Source: Acidovorax sp. sif1233
GTDB lineage: Bacteria; Pseudomonadota; Gammaproteobacteria; Burkholderiales; Burkholderiaceae_C
DNA length: 64,000 bases
Assembly (NCBI RefSeq): GCF_019218755.1
Contig: NZ_JAHUWZ010000002.1
Coordinates: forward strand, 891,302 to 955,301
Direction of reading: 5' to 3'
The translations under genes and the position numbers were made by a program. Of this stretch, positions 41,198 to 49,733 are shown in pieces (the stretch's first letter is position 1; every line of letters starts with the position of its first letter). The notes beneath the pieces were generated by a model. It was not told the DNA's origin and made no database searches. It saw only the letters and a list, made by a program, of their open reading frames with translations.

Positions 41198-42514
41198 TTA
41201 TGAGTTCTTGCGCCGTCCACGCAAGGCAAGGCCCAGTAGACCGACGGCGGTCAGCGTCAAGGCAAAAGGGTTGTCCACGGGCACGGCCTGCACGTTGCCG
41301 CCACCCCCCCCCCCGGCCCAGATGCCCAGGGCCGACTCATAGGCCCCGATGTCGGCCCGCCCCATCTGCACACGTGCGGCGCCGCGTTGGTCAGTGGCGG
41401 GGATCACTCCGCTGGTGGGGCCTGCGTTGATGGCGGGGCTGCCCGCTTGCAGTGCGTGGATGGGGGCGATCAGGTTGTTGACGTAGGCCAGCGGCGCCAG
41501 CAGCGGGTTGGCGCTGGCGATGTCGCCCGCCGCGCCAAAGCCGCAGGTGGTGCCGCTATCGAGGTTGTTGCCGCCGGATTGCAGTTGGTCCGTCAGGTTC
41601 CAGCAATTGATGCCCACCGTCGGGTTGGCCACGATGCTGCCGCTGATCTGGGCAGGACCGACCGCTGCCAGTTGGGCACCGCCCGGCTGGGTGGCTGTGT
41701 TGGCAGCGATGGTGACAAAGCGGACGTCGGCAGTGCCGTTGGCCGTCACGCTGATGCCGCTGCCTTGTGGCGCCGTGTTGCCCGAGATAGTGGAGTTGAC
41801 GAGGTGCAGCGTGCCGCCGACGCCGATGCCGCCCCCGCTGCCGGCAGGGCTGGCCACGGTGTTGTTGTCGATGGTGCTGCCGCTGATGTGCGCGGTGCCG
41901 CCGACGCGCACCATGACCCCGCCACCGGCAATACCAGCGGTGTTGCCGGTCACGACGCTGTCGATCAGGTGGAGTGTGGCCGTGTCGTGCACATAGATGC
42001 CTCCGCCCTGCTTGGTGGTGGAGCTCGCTGAACTGTTGCCTTGCACCCCCACCCGAGTGAGTGTGGCCGTTCCGCCCCCAACGACCAGGCCGCCCCCAAA
42101 CGCCGAGCCCGCGCCGGTGCCGCCGATGATGGCGAGGTTGGTCAGGTTGACGGTGTGGTTGCCGGTGATTTGCAGCACCAGGCGGTCGCCGCCACCGTTG
42201 ATGGCGGTGGCACCCGCGCTCACGCCCATGCCGTTGATGGTGAGGTCGCTGCTGATGGTGAGGAGGTTGTTTGCGGGCGCTTGCGTCAGCTCGTAGTTGC
42301 CCGAGTACAGGGTGATGGTGTCGGCGCCGGGCAGCGCGTTGGCCTCCTGTATGGCGGCGCGCAGCGAGCAGGTGCCCGCTACGCCCGTGCCGCAGATGCC
42401 GTCCCCTGGGGTGGGGTCGCTCAGGTCAGCGGCGGTATCGGCGACCAGGGTGGCGGCCTGCGCCCAGGCGCAGGCAGTGAGGGCGAGCAAAGCGGCGATG
42501 CATTGTTTTTTCAT
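41198..42514 (-). CDS. Parallel beta-helix secreted protein with VPVDNPFAL-type tail
   Basis: From ATG 42514 this is 438 residues. After the signal peptide (ending WAQA) come CSLRAAIQEANALPGADTITL and DQRGAARVQMGRADIGAYE, the start and end blocks of the choice-of-anchor-Q/CSLREP right-handed beta-helix family. Between them lie Asn/Gly-rich coils (NLTNLAIIGGTGAGSAFGGG, ISGSTIDNNTV). A Gly run precedes the sorting tail VPVDNPFALTLTAVGLLGLALRGRR. It is the first gene of the operon, divergent from LuxR paralogue D, and its promoter region holds a CACGCCCC-TA-GGGGGGTG dyad. An adhesive surface role is plausible. Confidence 0.8.
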   Translation of the reverse strand: MKKQCIAALLALTACAWAQAATLVADTAADLSDPTPGDGICGTGVAGTCSLRAAIQEANALPGADTITLYSGNYELTQAPANNLLTISSDLTINGMGVSAGATAINGGGDRLVLQITGNHTVNLTNLAIIGGTGAGSAFGGGLVVGGGTATLTRVGVQGNSSASSTTKQGGGIYVHDTATLHLIDSVVTGNTAGIAGGGVMVRVGGTAHISGSTIDNNTVASPAGSGGGIGVGGTLHLVNSTISGNTAPQGSGISVTANGTADVRFVTIAANTATQPGGAQLAAVGPAQISGSIVANPTVGINCWNLTDQLQSGGNNLDSGTTCGFGAAGDIASANPLLAPLAYVNNLIAPIHALQAGSPAINAGPTSGVIPATDQRGAARVQMGRADIGAYESALGIWAGGGGGGNVQAVPVDNPFALTLTAVGLLGLALRGRRKNS

Positions 42515-42573
42515 GTGATACGGGAGCAAAAACTTCTATCCCAAGCACTGTAGAAAATCTCATCCCCCGCCGC

Positions 42574-42591
42574 CACGCCCCTAGGGGGGTG
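42574..42591 (-). promoter_or_regulatory. C-run/G-run palindrome near the IPTL operon promoter
   Basis: CACGCCCC-TA-GGGGGGTG has one mismatch in 8-bp arms. It is centred about 68 bp upstream of the beta-helix protein start, between it and LuxR paralogue D. Confidence 0.45.
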
Positions 42592-42609
42592 AAGCTCATT
42601 GCATGCCAG

Positions 42610-42625
42610 CACCCCCTTGGGGGTG
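42610..42625 (+). promoter_or_regulatory. C-run/G-run palindrome upstream of LuxR paralogue D
   Basis: CACCCCC-TT-GGGGGTG is a perfect dyad centred about 90 bp before the start of paralogue D, close to the 87 bp seen for paralogue A. Confidence 0.55.
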
Positions 42626-42707
42626 GGGCAAAAAAGTTATCCATGTGCTAAGTTGTTGCGTGCGCAGCGCATTGATACGTTGCGACGTACAACTAGATCG
42701 CGGCTCC

Positions 42708-43796
42708 ATGTCTCTTCCCCGCATTCAGCAACAGGCCGTGGCGCGCCTGCAACAAATGGCCTGCCTGGATTTCAGCGGGCCGGAGCTTATCGAACCTGTG
42801 CTGCATGAACTGCATCGCTTGATCGGCTTTGATACAGGCGTGTACTTCCACCCCGATACCGACGGGGTGTGGGATGCGTATAGCGAACCCTCGGCCGCGC
42901 GCGAGTGGATGCACCTCTATTTCGATCCGCAGCTGAGAGCGTCGGAACTCAAGCTGGTGCGCTACAGCCTGCACGACTTCGCTGCCGCCATGCGCCACGA
43001 GCATGGAGTGCTATCGATGGAGCAGATCATCACCGTGCCGCGCCATGAGTTCATGCGCAGCGAGTTCTACAACGAGTTGGCGCGGCCGTGCGAGTGGCAA
43101 GACTTTCTGAGCCTGGTGCTGCGCACGCCGCAGAGCCAGGGCGTCGGCTCGCTCAAGCTGTGCCGCAAGCCTGGTGCACCCCGCTTCGCGCCTGAAGACG
43201 CCGCCATGCTCGGGCGGCTGGAACCTTGGCTGGCGCGCATCCTGCAGCCTGGCGAACTAGATCCGCAGGGCAGCGTATTGGTTGACAGTGCCATGCTGGT
43301 GGCCACGCCACAGGGCCGGCTGCTGTGGACGTCCCCCCAGGCAGACAAGTTGATGGCGTTAGCCTTTGGCTTGCGGTGGTATCAGCGCAACGAGCTGCCA
43401 TGCGCGCTGCGGGTGTTGCTGGAGCGCCTGCGCTCCGTGGTGAAAGGTGCCGCGCCCGTACTGCCGCAGATGGACCTCCATAACGCCAGCGGCTTGTTCT
43501 CGCTGCGCGCCACACAGATGGCCGACGTCAAGGGCGAAGACCGGGCGGTGGGCATCCACATCGCGCAGCGGGTACAGCGCGTGACGCAACTGCTGCCCGC
43601 GCTGCGTGCGCTTGGGTTACCGCAGCGCCAGCACGAGTTGGCCTACTGGCTGGCACGCGGCCTGCCCGAAGATCAGATCGCTGCGCACATGGGTATCAGC
43701 ACCCACACTACTACGTCCTATCGACGCCAGATCTATGACCGACTACGTGTCCACAATCGCCAGGAGCTGCAGGCACTCTTGTTTACGCTGCATTGA
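42708..43796 (+). CDS. LuxR-type solo transcriptional regulator, paralogue D
   Basis: From ATG 42708 this is 362 residues, collinear with paralogue A from MSLPRIQQQAVARLQQMACLDFSGPELIEPVLHELHRLIGFD to the GerE helix-turn-helix LGLPQRQHELAYWLARGLPEDQIAAHMGISTHTTTSYRRQIYDRL. Long identical stretches with A (such as SLVLRTPQ and LLWTSPQAD) show recent common ancestry. The open frame extends 35 codons upstream but reads through the operator region. It is divergent from a three-gene operon of sorted secreted proteins, with two C/G-run palindromes in the gap, so it probably controls that operon and itself. Confidence 0.85.
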   Translation: MSLPRIQQQAVARLQQMACLDFSGPELIEPVLHELHRLIGFDTGVYFHPDTDGVWDAYSEPSAAREWMHLYFDPQLRASELKLVRYSLHDFAAAMRHEHGVLSMEQIITVPRHEFMRSEFYNELARPCEWQDFLSLVLRTPQSQGVGSLKLCRKPGAPRFAPEDAAMLGRLEPWLARILQPGELDPQGSVLVDSAMLVATPQGRLLWTSPQADKLMALAFGLRWYQRNELPCALRVLLERLRSVVKGAAPVLPQMDLHNASGLFSLRATQMADVKGEDRAVGIHIAQRVQRVTQLLPALRALGLPQRQHELAYWLARGLPEDQIAAHMGISTHTTTSYRRQIYDRLRVHNRQELQALLFTLH

Positions 43797-44260
43797 AGCC
43801 CGGCGAAGGGGGATTTGACCTCACGTTTTTCGGCGCAATGCAGTCATCGAAAGATAGGACCGGGCTCTCCGCCGACGGACCCTCTCGGATGCCGACCACC
43901 AGCTCCGCGTGCGGTCCGCAATGCGCTGTCTCTCCCGGACTCCAACGATCAGTTCTAACAGCTTGCGAGATCAATTGAGGCCGCCATGGCGGCCACGTTG
44001 CACTAGGATCTCCCGTGCATAGCCAGACCGCGAGAAATCCGACCGAGCAGGCTCTGAAGGATCAGGCCCGCACTGTCGTGCCGAGTCTCGAATTGCTGAC
44101 TACGCTCCCGTGAACTGAATATCGTCGGCCAAATTATTTGCCTTCGCCCAGAGCTGGGCGTCTTTTTTCTGTGTAAATAGCAGCAGCGGAAACAGGCGTA
44201 ACTTGCCCTCTATGGCCGCCACAGCTGGGCAGAAGTTCGTATGCCAGGTACTACCTAGGA
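43797..44260. other. Intergenic region with palindrome, no gene seen
   Basis: About 460 bases. It contains the perfect 16-bp palindrome GGCCGCCATGGCGGCC (43979-43994) and an intrinsic terminator further on. Short frames here lack recognisable content. Confidence 0.4.
44145..44168 (+). terminator. Intrinsic terminator
   Basis: CGCCCAG-AG-CTGGGCG followed by TCTTTTTT on the plus strand. It is about 350 bp after LuxR paralogue D with no gene between, so it may end the transcript of D or of a lost gene. Confidence 0.75.
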
Positions 44261-44566
44261 CTATTGCAATTGCAGGGGCGCTGCGCCATCGAAAACCACA
44301 AGTCGCTGGATGTATGGCCCCATATAGGTCTTCATTTCCACATGGGCCGGACTGGCCTGGTAAGCGTCGTGCGCGGGGCGGCCCTTGAACGCAGACACCA
44401 CCGCATGGGTGTAGCCATCGGATCGAGCTGCTTCATTGGCGCCAAAGTGGTAGGTCAGCACATCCGCGCATTCTTGGCGAATCCGCACGGCATAGGCCTC
44501 CACTTTGTGGAAAAACTCGGGGCCGGCATCGGGAATGAACTCCATCATGACGAGGTGCATGTACAT
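44261..44566 (-). CDS. Dabb (stress-responsive alpha/beta-barrel) protein
   Basis: From ATG 44566 this is 101 residues (MYMHLVMMEF...). HLVMMEFIPDAGPEFFHKVEAYAVRI, the YHFGANEAARSDGYTHAVVSAFK core and DAYQASPAHVEMKTYMGPYI near the end match the Dabb ferredoxin-like fold. Members include small enzymes and stress proteins. It is the last gene of the minus-strand catabolic operon, 73 bp after an SDR gene, and may be a small decarboxylase, lyase or isomerase in that pathway. Confidence 0.8.
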   Translation of the reverse strand: MYMHLVMMEFIPDAGPEFFHKVEAYAVRIRQECADVLTYHFGANEAARSDGYTHAVVSAFKGRPAHDAYQASPAHVEMKTYMGPYIQRLVVFDGAAPLQLQ

Positions 44567-44639
44567 GGGCAGGGATCTTTCTGATTCGTGGGGATGCACG
44601 GTGCATCACACAATGGGTAGAGACAAATGGACTGCGGTC

Positions 44640-45419
44640 CTACATGCGGGCCAACATTCCTCCGTCGATGGCGAGAACATGCCCATTGACAAACGAGCCG
44701 GCATTCGACGCCAGATACACCACGGCAGGTGCGATGTCGTCGGGCTCTGCCCATCGACCTATTGGCACGGCGCTCTGCAGGAAGCTGTCAAAACCTTCGC
44801 GCTCCTGCAGACCCTGCGTGAACTGGGTGCGCACGAAGCCCGGAGCCAGCGCATTGCTGTTGACGCCAGCGCTGCCGTACTCCACCGCCAACGCGCGGGT
44901 GAATGCGGCGATAGCACCCTTGGCCGAAGCGTAGGCTGCGATACCGGGCATACACGCTTGGCCGGCTACGGAAGACATCAAAATGATCCGGCCAAAGCCC
45001 TTGCGCGTCATATGCGGCAACACCGCGTGGGCGCAATTGAAGGCGCCGTTCACATGCACATCGAACAGCGACTGCCACTGCACAAGCGTCATCTCGGTCA
45101 CCAACTTGCGGTTCTGGTTTCCGGCATTGCTGACCATGATGTCGGGCGCCCAGCCGTCGAAGGCCAGTGTGTCAATGGCCTGGCCCACCGCCTCGGCCTG
45201 GGATACGTCGAACACAGCATGACGCGCTTCCACGCCTTCTACCGTCAGCAAGCGCACGGCCTCTTCGCAGCGGCCTGCGTCCAGGTCATTGACCACGATG
45301 CGTGCTCCCGCTTGCCCCAGGTGGCGGGCGATGGCCAGGCCCAGGCCCGCAGCACTGCCTGTCACACAGGCCACGCGGCCCTGTAAGCCAAAGTTTTTTT
45401 CAAAATAGGTCTTTGCCAT
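44640..45419 (-). CDS. Short-chain dehydrogenase/reductase 1 of the catabolic operon
   Basis: The 259 residues are a classical SDR: TGSAAGLGLAIA (cofactor loop, about 20-31), NAGNQNRK, catalytic Ser in LMSSVAGQ and YASAK (Tyr-x-x-x-Lys, about 160). Asp in VVNDLDAGR after strand 2 favours NAD(H). It resembles gluconate 5-dehydrogenase and related sugar-acid dehydrogenases. It follows a second SDR by 15 bp. The pathway substrate is unknown, but a polyol or sugar acid imported by the operon's TRAP transporter is plausible. Confidence 0.85.
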   Translation of the reverse strand: MAKTYFEKNFGLQGRVACVTGSAAGLGLAIARHLGQAGARIVVNDLDAGRCEEAVRLLTVEGVEARHAVFDVSQAEAVGQAIDTLAFDGWAPDIMVSNAGNQNRKLVTEMTLVQWQSLFDVHVNGAFNCAHAVLPHMTRKGFGRIILMSSVAGQACMPGIAAYASAKGAIAAFTRALAVEYGSAGVNSNALAPGFVRTQFTQGLQEREGFDSFLQSAVPIGRWAEPDDIAPAVVYLASNAGSFVNGHVLAIDGGMLARM

Positions 45420-45434
45420 GTGGATTGCTTTCTT

Positions 45435-46211
45435 TCAACGCAAGGATTGGATGCCGGCACAAACGTTCAGGCTCTGGCCGGTAAAACTGCGCCCCGCTGA
45501 GGACGCGAGAAAAAGCGCAGTCTGTGCTACGTCAGCCAACTGCACCTTGCGGTGCAAGGCCACGTTAGCCAGGATTTCGGTGAGCATGTCGGCCTCACTG
45601 ATCTGGCGCGCCTGCGCCTTGGCCGCCGTGACGTTCCGGGAGCGCTCGCTGTCCACGATGCCGGGTAGGATGGCGTTCACGGTGATGTCGTCGCCGCCCA
45701 GTTCCAGTGCAAGGCTTTGGGTCAGCCCAACGACTGCCCACTTGGATGCAGCATAGGGCGTACGCAGCGGGTACCCCAGGCGCCCGGCCACCGAACTGAG
45801 GTTGATGATGCTGGCGCGATGCGAGGTACGCAGCGCCGGAATCGCGCGGCGCACGCACAGGTACTGGCTGCGCAGATTGACCGCAATGGTCTCGTCCCAT
45901 TGCTGCGGTTCGATTTCCTCGATACGCGCCGTGGGACCAGCAATGCCGGCATTGTTCACCAGTACATCCAAGCCGCCCAGCGTCGCCAAGGCGTGCGCAA
46001 ACCAGGCATCCACCGCAGCGGGGTTGGACGCATCCGCAATCCAGCCGCCACCTCCCGGCAGCGAGGGCACGGCAGCTTCAATGGCAGACGCCGAGATGTC
46101 GCTGATTTGTACCCGAGCCCCTGCTTGCGCAAAGGCCTGGGCAATGGCCAGGCCAATGCCAGAAGCACCTGCGGTGATCATCACGCGCAGATCTTGAAAC
46201 TGCATGTCCAT
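45435..46211 (-). CDS. Short-chain dehydrogenase/reductase 2 of the catabolic operon
   Basis: The 258 residues show TAGASGIGLAIAQAF (about 13-27), VQISDIS with Asp after strand 2 (NAD preference), NNAGIAGPTARIEE, LSSVAGRLG and YAASK. ILPGIVDSERSRNV follows the active site as in 3-oxoacyl or hydroxy-acid dehydrogenases, with a near match to bacterial 2-keto-3-deoxy-L-fuconate dehydrogenases as far as I recall. It lies between an SDR remnant and SDR 1 on the same strand. Confidence 0.85.
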   Translation of the reverse strand: MDMQFQDLRVMITAGASGIGLAIAQAFAQAGARVQISDISASAIEAAVPSLPGGGGWIADASNPAAVDAWFAHALATLGGLDVLVNNAGIAGPTARIEEIEPQQWDETIAVNLRSQYLCVRRAIPALRTSHRASIINLSSVAGRLGYPLRTPYAASKWAVVGLTQSLALELGGDDITVNAILPGIVDSERSRNVTAAKAQARQISEADMLTEILANVALHRKVQLADVAQTALFLASSAGRSFTGQSLNVCAGIQSLR

Positions 46212-46235
46212 ATTCTGTTTCTCAGTGGTTGCTCT

Positions 46236-46548
46236 TCAGCGCATATAGGAACCGCCATTGACATCAAGCCTGGCGCCGCAGACCAAACTGGCACCTGATG
46301 AGCACAGGAAGGCCAGCAGCCAGGCGATCTCGTCCGGCGCGCCAATGCGTGGTGCCGGCACATTCTTCAGCGTGACCGGATCGGCCACTGCTACCACGGG
46401 GAGTTGCGACGGCACCCGGTGCCACCGCGTTCGCCTTTGCTTCTGGCGCGGTACGCCGTGCCAGCTCTGGGGCAGGAAAGCGACCGTGTTGAGGTCCGCT
46501 CGTCCTGTCAGGAAGCGACCGGGCATGGCCGGTCCGGGAGGCGCTATA
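46236..46548 (-). pseudogene. Remnant of a third SDR (C-terminal fragment)
   Basis: The frame ends with ADPVTLKNVPAPRIGAPDEIAWLLAFLCSS and LVCGARLDVNGGSYMR, which is the C-terminal segment of an SDR (R-x-G-x-P-x-E-I...FL.S...S...G..L.V.GG). The Rossmann fold and catalytic YxxxK are missing; upstream sequence is low in similarity to anything. The fragment sits between the DctP gene and SDR 2. Confidence 0.65.
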
Positions 46549-46554
46549 TCAGGT

Positions 46555-47592
46555 TCAGGGAGTCCTGCGGGCCTTCTCGATAGTGGCCATGGTCTTGTTG
46601 ACCAAGTCGACACCCAGTTCCGGCTTGTACTTCTCGATCACTGATGCGGTAGCTTGCACCATGCGGGCGTGTTCGGCGGGCTCGATGGTATTGAACTTCA
46701 TGCCGGCCTTGATAAGGTCCTTGACCACGTCTGCTTCCATTTTTCGGCTCACTTCACGGTGGTAGGTCTGGGCTTCCTTGCACGAGGATTCCAGTACGCC
46801 ACGCTCGGCGGTGCTCAGGCGATCCCAAAACTTCTTGCTCACCAATACGACGGCAGGCAGATAGAAGTGGCGGGTTTCGGTCAGGTAGGTCTGGATGTCC
46901 TGATAGGAGCTGGACTTGGTGACCAGATAAGCGCTTTCCTGCCCGTCGATGGCCTTGGTTTCCAGCGCGGTGTAGGTTTCTGGGTAAGGCAGGGGCAAGG
47001 GCGTGGCACCCAGCGCCTTGAACACGTCGATGTACACGCGGTTCTGCAGTGTGCGCAGCTTCAGGTCACGGAAGTCTTCCAGGCGATTGATGGGATGCTT
47101 GCTGTTGGTAACCTGGCGGAAACCGTAGTCCATGTAGCACAGGCCAATGAGGTTCTTTTCTGAGAACTTTTTGAGCAACGACTGGCCGACTTCCCCATCC
47201 ACGACGGCATCGGCTTCCTTCTCGCTGCGGAAGATGAAAGGCAGGTCGAAAATGGCAAGCTCTTTCACGTTGCCGGCAGCGCCTGCGGTGGAGACCACCG
47301 ACATCTCCAAGATACCGCCCTGGGCAGACGACATCGACTGGATCTCGTTGCCCAGCGTGGCGCCAGGGTAGCCAGTGACTTTGATCTTGCCCCCGGTCTT
47401 GGCGCCGACAATCTGGGCAAACTTGTCCACGGCCAAGCCGATCGGGTTGTCCTTGGCGACGGCGTAGCTGAACTTGATCTTGCGGTCCTGGATGTCCTGC
47501 GCATGAACTTGCATGCCGCCCATGGCGATCAGGCCGGTCGTGATGGCCAGGCCCAGGTTGCGGATACGGGGGGAAGTCTTTTGTGCTGTCAC
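46555..47592 (-). CDS. dctP: TRAP transporter substrate-binding protein (DctP family)
   Basis: The 345 residues have a signal peptide (ending MQVHAQ) and a DctP fold: IKFSYAVAKDNPIGLAVDKFAQIV at the N-terminus, and LRTLQNRVYIDVFKALGATPLPLPYPETYTALETKAIDGQES in the middle, where the conserved Arg binds the ligand carboxylate and GxE/IDGQE is typical. It captures an organic acid in the periplasm for the DctQM permease encoded upstream in the same operon. Its position two genes away from the permease is unusual but within one transcription unit. Confidence 0.9.
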   Translation of the reverse strand: MTAQKTSPRIRNLGLAITTGLIAMGGMQVHAQDIQDRKIKFSYAVAKDNPIGLAVDKFAQIVGAKTGGKIKVTGYPGATLGNEIQSMSSAQGGILEMSVVSTAGAAGNVKELAIFDLPFIFRSEKEADAVVDGEVGQSLLKKFSEKNLIGLCYMDYGFRQVTNSKHPINRLEDFRDLKLRTLQNRVYIDVFKALGATPLPLPYPETYTALETKAIDGQESAYLVTKSSSYQDIQTYLTETRHFYLPAVVLVSKKFWDRLSTAERGVLESSCKEAQTYHREVSRKMEADVVKDLIKAGMKFNTIEPAEHARMVQATASVIEKYKPELGVDLVNKTMATIEKARRTP

Positions 47593-47638
47593 GTGTGTCT
47601 CCTAAAAAAATGGGGCCATCGAAAGGGGTCTACGTCAA

Positions 47639-48040
47639 TTACTTCAGTTCCTGGCCGTCCAGTTCCCCACCCAGAAACTTGTTCGGCTTGAGGAAGAAAC
47701 ACAGCACTAGCGCACCCTTGGGCGAGCGGGCGACATGGCGATGGCCTCTGGGGCGCCAGGCGAAATTGCCTGCCATGTAGACACCATCGTCGTCTTCGAA
47801 CTCACCTTCGAGCACATAGCTCTGCTCGATTTCCACGTGTTCATGCAACGCGAGCACCGTGCCGGGCTGCCAGCGAAACAATGCCGTTAGCAAGCCGGTG
47901 TCGTCGTCCTTCACCAGCACCTTCATATCGATGCCCGGCGTCGGGGTGGGCTTCCAGGGCAGGTCGTTCACCGCCACGTTGCGCGAATCAAGGGGGCCGT
48001 ACTTTTCAGCGTTGGGCAGGAAAGGGGTCATCAAGGCCAT
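47639..48040 (-). CDS. Cupin-domain protein (ChrR/dihydroxyacetophenone dioxygenase-like)
   Basis: The 133 residues form one cupin barrel. LHEHVEIEQSYVLEGEFEDDDG supplies the H-x-H...E metal ligands of motif 1 and PRGHRHVARSPKGALVLCFF motif 2 with the last His. The fold resembles small cupins related to 2,4'-dihydroxyacetophenone dioxygenase and to ChrR anti-sigma factors. In this operon, a metal-dependent isomerase or dioxygenase role is likely. It is 65 bp after the FAH gene. Confidence 0.75.
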   Translation of the reverse strand: MALMTPFLPNAEKYGPLDSRNVAVNDLPWKPTPTPGIDMKVLVKDDDTGLLTALFRWQPGTVLALHEHVEIEQSYVLEGEFEDDDGVYMAGNFAWRPRGHRHVARSPKGALVLCFFLKPNKFLGGELDGQELK

Positions 48041-48104
48041 GTTGTCTCCTCAGGAATAGCGGAAGTTGAATGGAACAGCTGCGCAGCGCAGCTATTGAGG
48101 CGTG

Positions 48105-49019
48105 CTAGGCGACGACGGTATTGGTCAGCTCGCCAATCCCCTCGATACGTGCTCGCACGGTCTGGCCTACCTGGAGGCACCGCTGCGGGCGCTGGGCAAA
48201 ACCAACACCTTTGGGGGTGCCGGTAGCGATGACGTCCCCTGGCAACAACGTCATGCCCGCCGACAGCTGCGCGATGACGGTGGCCACGTTGAATATCATG
48301 GAGTTGGTGTTGTCGTTCTGACGCTCTTCGCCGTCGACTTCCAGCACCAAGTTCAGGTTGTCTGGATTCTCGACGGCGCTGGCATGCGCGACCACGGGGC
48401 CAAGCGGGCAGCTGGTGTCCAAGCTTTTGCCCTTGAACCATTGCCCATGCAGGCGCTGCAGGTCGCGCGCTGTTACATCGTTCAGGATGGTGTAGCCGAA
48501 CACATATTCGTGCGCCTTCTCCACAGGGATGTCGCGCCCACCCTTGCCGATGACGATGGCCAGCTCTACCTCGTAGTCGAGGCTATTGGTCAACTGGCCG
48601 TGGCGCAGTACACAGCCGCGGTGCCCCACCAGGGCGGTGCGTGGTTTGGTGAAGAACTCGATGGCCTGCGGAAAGGCATCGGCCGGGCGGCCATTGGCCA
48701 AATTCCCTTCGATGATGTGCTCGCGGTAATTGCGGCCCACGTTGAAGATGTTGCGGCCGGTGAGCGCCACTGGCGGCAGGATGGTCGCGCTCGCATAGAG
48801 CACGGTGCTGGCGGTATTGCCGCTGGCAAGGGCATCGCCGGCCGTCTGGATGGCCTGCTGCGCTAGCGCGACGGCAGCATCACCACCTGCGATGAGTTCA
48901 TCCACCGATGCGGGCGCCGGCTGGACCGGCCATGCAGCTGTCAAGTCGAGGATGTGGGTATCTGCGATCACGGCGCCGAGTCGGACGCCATCACCGTGGA
49001 GGAAATTGAGGAACTTCAT
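48105..49019 (-). CDS. Fumarylacetoacetate hydrolase family protein
   Basis: The 304 residues contain the FAH core: GRNIFNVGRNYREH (about 93-106), YEVELAIVIGKGGRDIP with the acidic metal ligands, GYTILNDVTARDLQ, and VIATGTPKGVGF near the C-terminus. Family members hydrolyse C-C bonds of beta-diketo acids or act as hydratases or decarboxylases. The start overlaps the GntR stop (ATGA). In sugar-acid pathways such an enzyme cleaves 2,4-diketo-3-deoxy acids; which substrate applies here is not determinable. Confidence 0.9.
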   Translation of the reverse strand: MKFLNFLHGDGVRLGAVIADTHILDLTAAWPVQPAPASVDELIAGGDAAVALAQQAIQTAGDALASGNTASTVLYASATILPPVALTGRNIFNVGRNYREHIIEGNLANGRPADAFPQAIEFFTKPRTALVGHRGCVLRHGQLTNSLDYEVELAIVIGKGGRDIPVEKAHEYVFGYTILNDVTARDLQRLHGQWFKGKSLDTSCPLGPVVAHASAVENPDNLNLVLEVDGEERQNDNTNSMIFNVATVIAQLSAGMTLLPGDVIATGTPKGVGFAQRPQRCLQVGQTVRARIEGIGELTNTVVA

Positions 49020-49717
49020 GTGGACTGCTTCTGTGGGGAAATACTTTGCACGACTTGCTGCGAGCCTCCTTGTTCAACGGCCACAAGCAGTGCGCGCACA
49101 TGGGCTCGTGCCAGGGCTTCGGCTAGGTCGGCATCTCGCCGCTCGATGGCATCGATGATTTCAAGGTGCTCGCGCAGAGAATCGGCGCTGCGGTGCAGGC
49201 GAGCGATGGTCTGGCGGCGGTAACTGGTCTGAGGGTGGCCGAAAGACGCCCACACACGTTCGAGCAGATGGTTGTTGGCCAGCCGAATGACCTCTACGTG
49301 GAAGGCCACATTGGCTTGGGAATACTGGGCCGCCTTGGCTTCGGCCACTCCCGGCTCCAGGAAGGGCTCGAAAATGGCGCGCAGTGCTATCACGTCACGC
49401 TGCGATGCGTTCAGCGTTGCCTCGCGCGCGGCGAATCCTTCTAGCTGCTCACGCAGCTGCAGCCATTCGCGGTAGTCACGATCGCTCACCGGTTGCAGCA
49501 GCGCACCACGCCCCGGGCGCAGGCTGATGACTCCGGTGCTGTCGAGCCGAATCAGCGCTTCACGCACTGGCGTGCGGCTCACCCCTAGTTGGTTGGCCAG
49601 GTCTTCTTCGCGCACGCGGACGGGCTCAGTAATGGCAGAGCGCAACTCATTGAGGTGCGCGCTCACGGCCTCGAACACGCCAGCAGTCGTGGACTTTGGG
49701 GAAAGCTTGGTATTCAT
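49016..49717 (-). CDS. GntR-family regulator (FCD/FadR subfamily)
   Basis: The 233 residues have an N-terminal winged helix-turn-helix (about 10-75: VREEDLANQLGVSRTPVREALIRLDSTGVISLRPGRGALLQP) and a helical FCD ligand domain with metal-binding His/Asp positions (FHVEVIRLANNHLL, HLEIIDAIERRDADLAEALARAHV). It probably represses the operon in which it lies until a pathway intermediate binds. Candidate operator half-sites are in front of the DctQ gene. Confidence 0.85.
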   Translation of the reverse strand: MNTKLSPKSTTAGVFEAVSAHLNELRSAITEPVRVREEDLANQLGVSRTPVREALIRLDSTGVISLRPGRGALLQPVSDRDYREWLQLREQLEGFAAREATLNASQRDVIALRAIFEPFLEPGVAEAKAAQYSQANVAFHVEVIRLANNHLLERVWASFGHPQTSYRRQTIARLHRSADSLREHLEIIDAIERRDADLAEALARAHVRALLVAVEQGGSQQVVQSISPQKQST

Positions 49718-49733
49718 TGCAGATCCCTCAGAA

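Noticed and set aside
42576..42627. Reading the C-run/G-run palindromes as intrinsic terminators
   Set aside because: They lack T-runs and sit at fixed distances before start codons, so operators are the better explanation, though unproven.
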